Assembly: GCA_014084085.1 (NCBI GenBank)
Contig: NPFB01000050.1
Span: 71,610-88,863, forward strand
Source: Hondaea fermentalgiana
Lineage: Eukaryota; Sar; Bigyra; Thraustochytrida; Thraustochytriidae
Direction: 5' to 3'
DNA: 17,254 nt
Below the pieces are notes generated by a model. The model saw nothing but the letters and a program-made list of their open reading frames with translations, searched no databases and was not told where the DNA came from. Shown piece after piece: positions 16,598-17,254 of the stretch (position 1 is the first letter of the stretch; each line of letters begins with the position of its first letter). Made by a program: the position numbers and the translations under genes.

Positions 16598-17181
16598 GAG
16601 GAGGAGCTGCAGCTGCAGCGCGTGCCGCTGGAAGAGAGAGACAGACCTTCGTTCGGCGCCCATCGCAAGGAAGAAAAGCCCTCGGCTCGCCACTAAGGCC
16701 CAGCCCAGCGCGCGTCGCGTCGCGGCGCCGGCGCGAGGAGAGCGCGAGCCGCGCGGAGGCTTTCGGTCGCGCGCGCTGCAGCGGCGGGAGCAGCGGCCGC
16801 GGCCGTGTGCAGCGTAGAGCAGAGAGGTGCAGAGCAGTAGCGACGCGCAGAGAACGGCCGAAGAGAACGCGACCGTGCGCCAAGCAGGGGCGTTCTTTTC
16901 CTCTTCTTCCCGCGCCGCGAGATTCTCGAGATCAGAGCGTGAAAAGCGAACTCGCGTCTCACGCTTCCGCTCCCTCGCTCCCCCGCCCGCGAGCAGCCTG
17001 GCCAGCCAGCCGCGCGGGCCCAGGCCGCCGGCCGAGCGCGACCGCTCCGCCGGGCGCGGGGCGCGTGCAGAGAGGGTACGAGGCGAGGGAGCGCGGCAGC
17101 CGGCGCGAGGGAGAGAGCGCACGCAAGGGCGCGACAGCGCTTCTTCGTGCAGTCACAGCAGACACCTGCGGTTGGAACGCG

Positions 17182-17248
17182 AAACGGAACGGCGAGGCGC
17201 CGCAAGGGGCCGCGTTCCGTTTCCCGCCTGTGCTTTTTTTTTTTTTTT
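17182..17248 (+). repeat. GC-rich inverted repeat followed by T15
   Basis: aaacggaacg (17182-17191) and cgttccgttt (17213-17222) are a perfect 10-bp inverted repeat, extended by gc/gc across a 2-nt bulge, with a GC-rich loop. Eleven bases further on there is an uninterrupted run of 15 T (17234-17248), then aacccc at the window edge. It looks like a hairpin-plus-T-run terminator, or a reverse-strand poly(A) tract left by retroposition, but no gene that would need either is identified. Confidence 0.55.
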
Positions 17249-17254
17249 AACCCC

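Larger units (their letters stand above)
15728..17254. other. GC-rich, simple-repeat-rich region without a supported gene
   Basis: Long frames are open on both strands at once (for example 15663-16817 + and 15896-17122 -), but all encode Arg/Ser/Ala/Pro-rich low-complexity strings with no motif I recognise, as expected from GC-rich, stop-poor repeats. A polypyrimidine tract at 15838-15881 ends in cag (15882-15884). The block at 16549-16597 (gagc and gagtc units) resembles in order and orientation the leader of DNAAF10. I read the region as promoter or leader sequence, perhaps of a rightward gene beyond the edge. Confidence 0.4.

Noticed and set aside
15663..17250. Several overlapping open frames of 360-408 codons on both strands
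   Set aside because: All are low-complexity Arg/Ser/Ala/Pro strings encoded by GC-rich simple repeats; mutually overlapping and without motifs.
17241..17254. Terminal aacccc as a telomere start
   Set aside because: Only one partial unit is present and the orientation does not match a right-end TTAGGG-type array.
1..17254. CRISPR array, prophage, insertion sequence or bacterial operon
   Set aside because: No regularly spaced short repeats, transposase, phage genes or same-strand gene clusters; gene types and Kozak-like starts are eukaryotic.

Overview
The window looks like nuclear DNA from a protist with compact, apparently intron-free genes. Six protein-coding genes cover most of it. Intact DNAAF10/WDR92 (axonemal dynein assembly) implies motile cilia or flagella. 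Together with the C-terminal-motor kinesin, the BT1/FBT-type transporter and the LRR-kinase-TIR fusion, this suggests a heterokont, perhaps a labyrinthulomycete (thraustochytrid). The lineage is inferred from gene content and style only; no rRNA or other taxonomic marker is present.

Layout: 1-802 has no convincing gene. 803-1700 is an array of degenerate direct repeats. 1701-1971 is a leader with upstream ATGs. 1972-5505 (+) encodes a large protein joining RI-type leucine-rich repeats, a divergent protein kinase and a TIR domain. 5506-7125 is a long intergenic stretch with a strong hairpin and a possible decayed LRR coding remnant. 7126-8211 (-) is DNAAF10/WDR92. 8682-9662 (+) is an unrecognised Ser/Pro-rich coiled-coil protein. 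10185-11069 (-) is a membrane-anchored MPPED-like metallophosphoesterase. 11250-13355 (+) is a BT1/FBT-family multi-pass transporter. 13648-15510 (-) is a kinesin-14-like motor. 15511-17254 is GC-rich, simple-repeat-rich sequence that I read as promoter or leader material, ending in a hairpin and a T15 run.

The six genes alternate strictly in strand (+ - + - + -). This gives two divergent pairs sharing short upstream regions (8212-8681 and 11070-11249) and three convergent pairs. There is no operon. DNAAF10 and the kinesin both serve the microtubule/flagellar apparatus; the other genes have no evident shared pathway.

The most interesting item is the gene at 1972-5505. It carries in one chain the three module types that animal Toll signalling spreads over receptor, adaptor and IRAK kinase, plus a likely N-myristoylation signal. 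The TIR keeps the C-x-x-E element that carries the catalytic glutamate in NAD-cleaving TIRs. It is a candidate single-polypeptide sensor-effector of innate-immunity or cell-death type; that function is inference.
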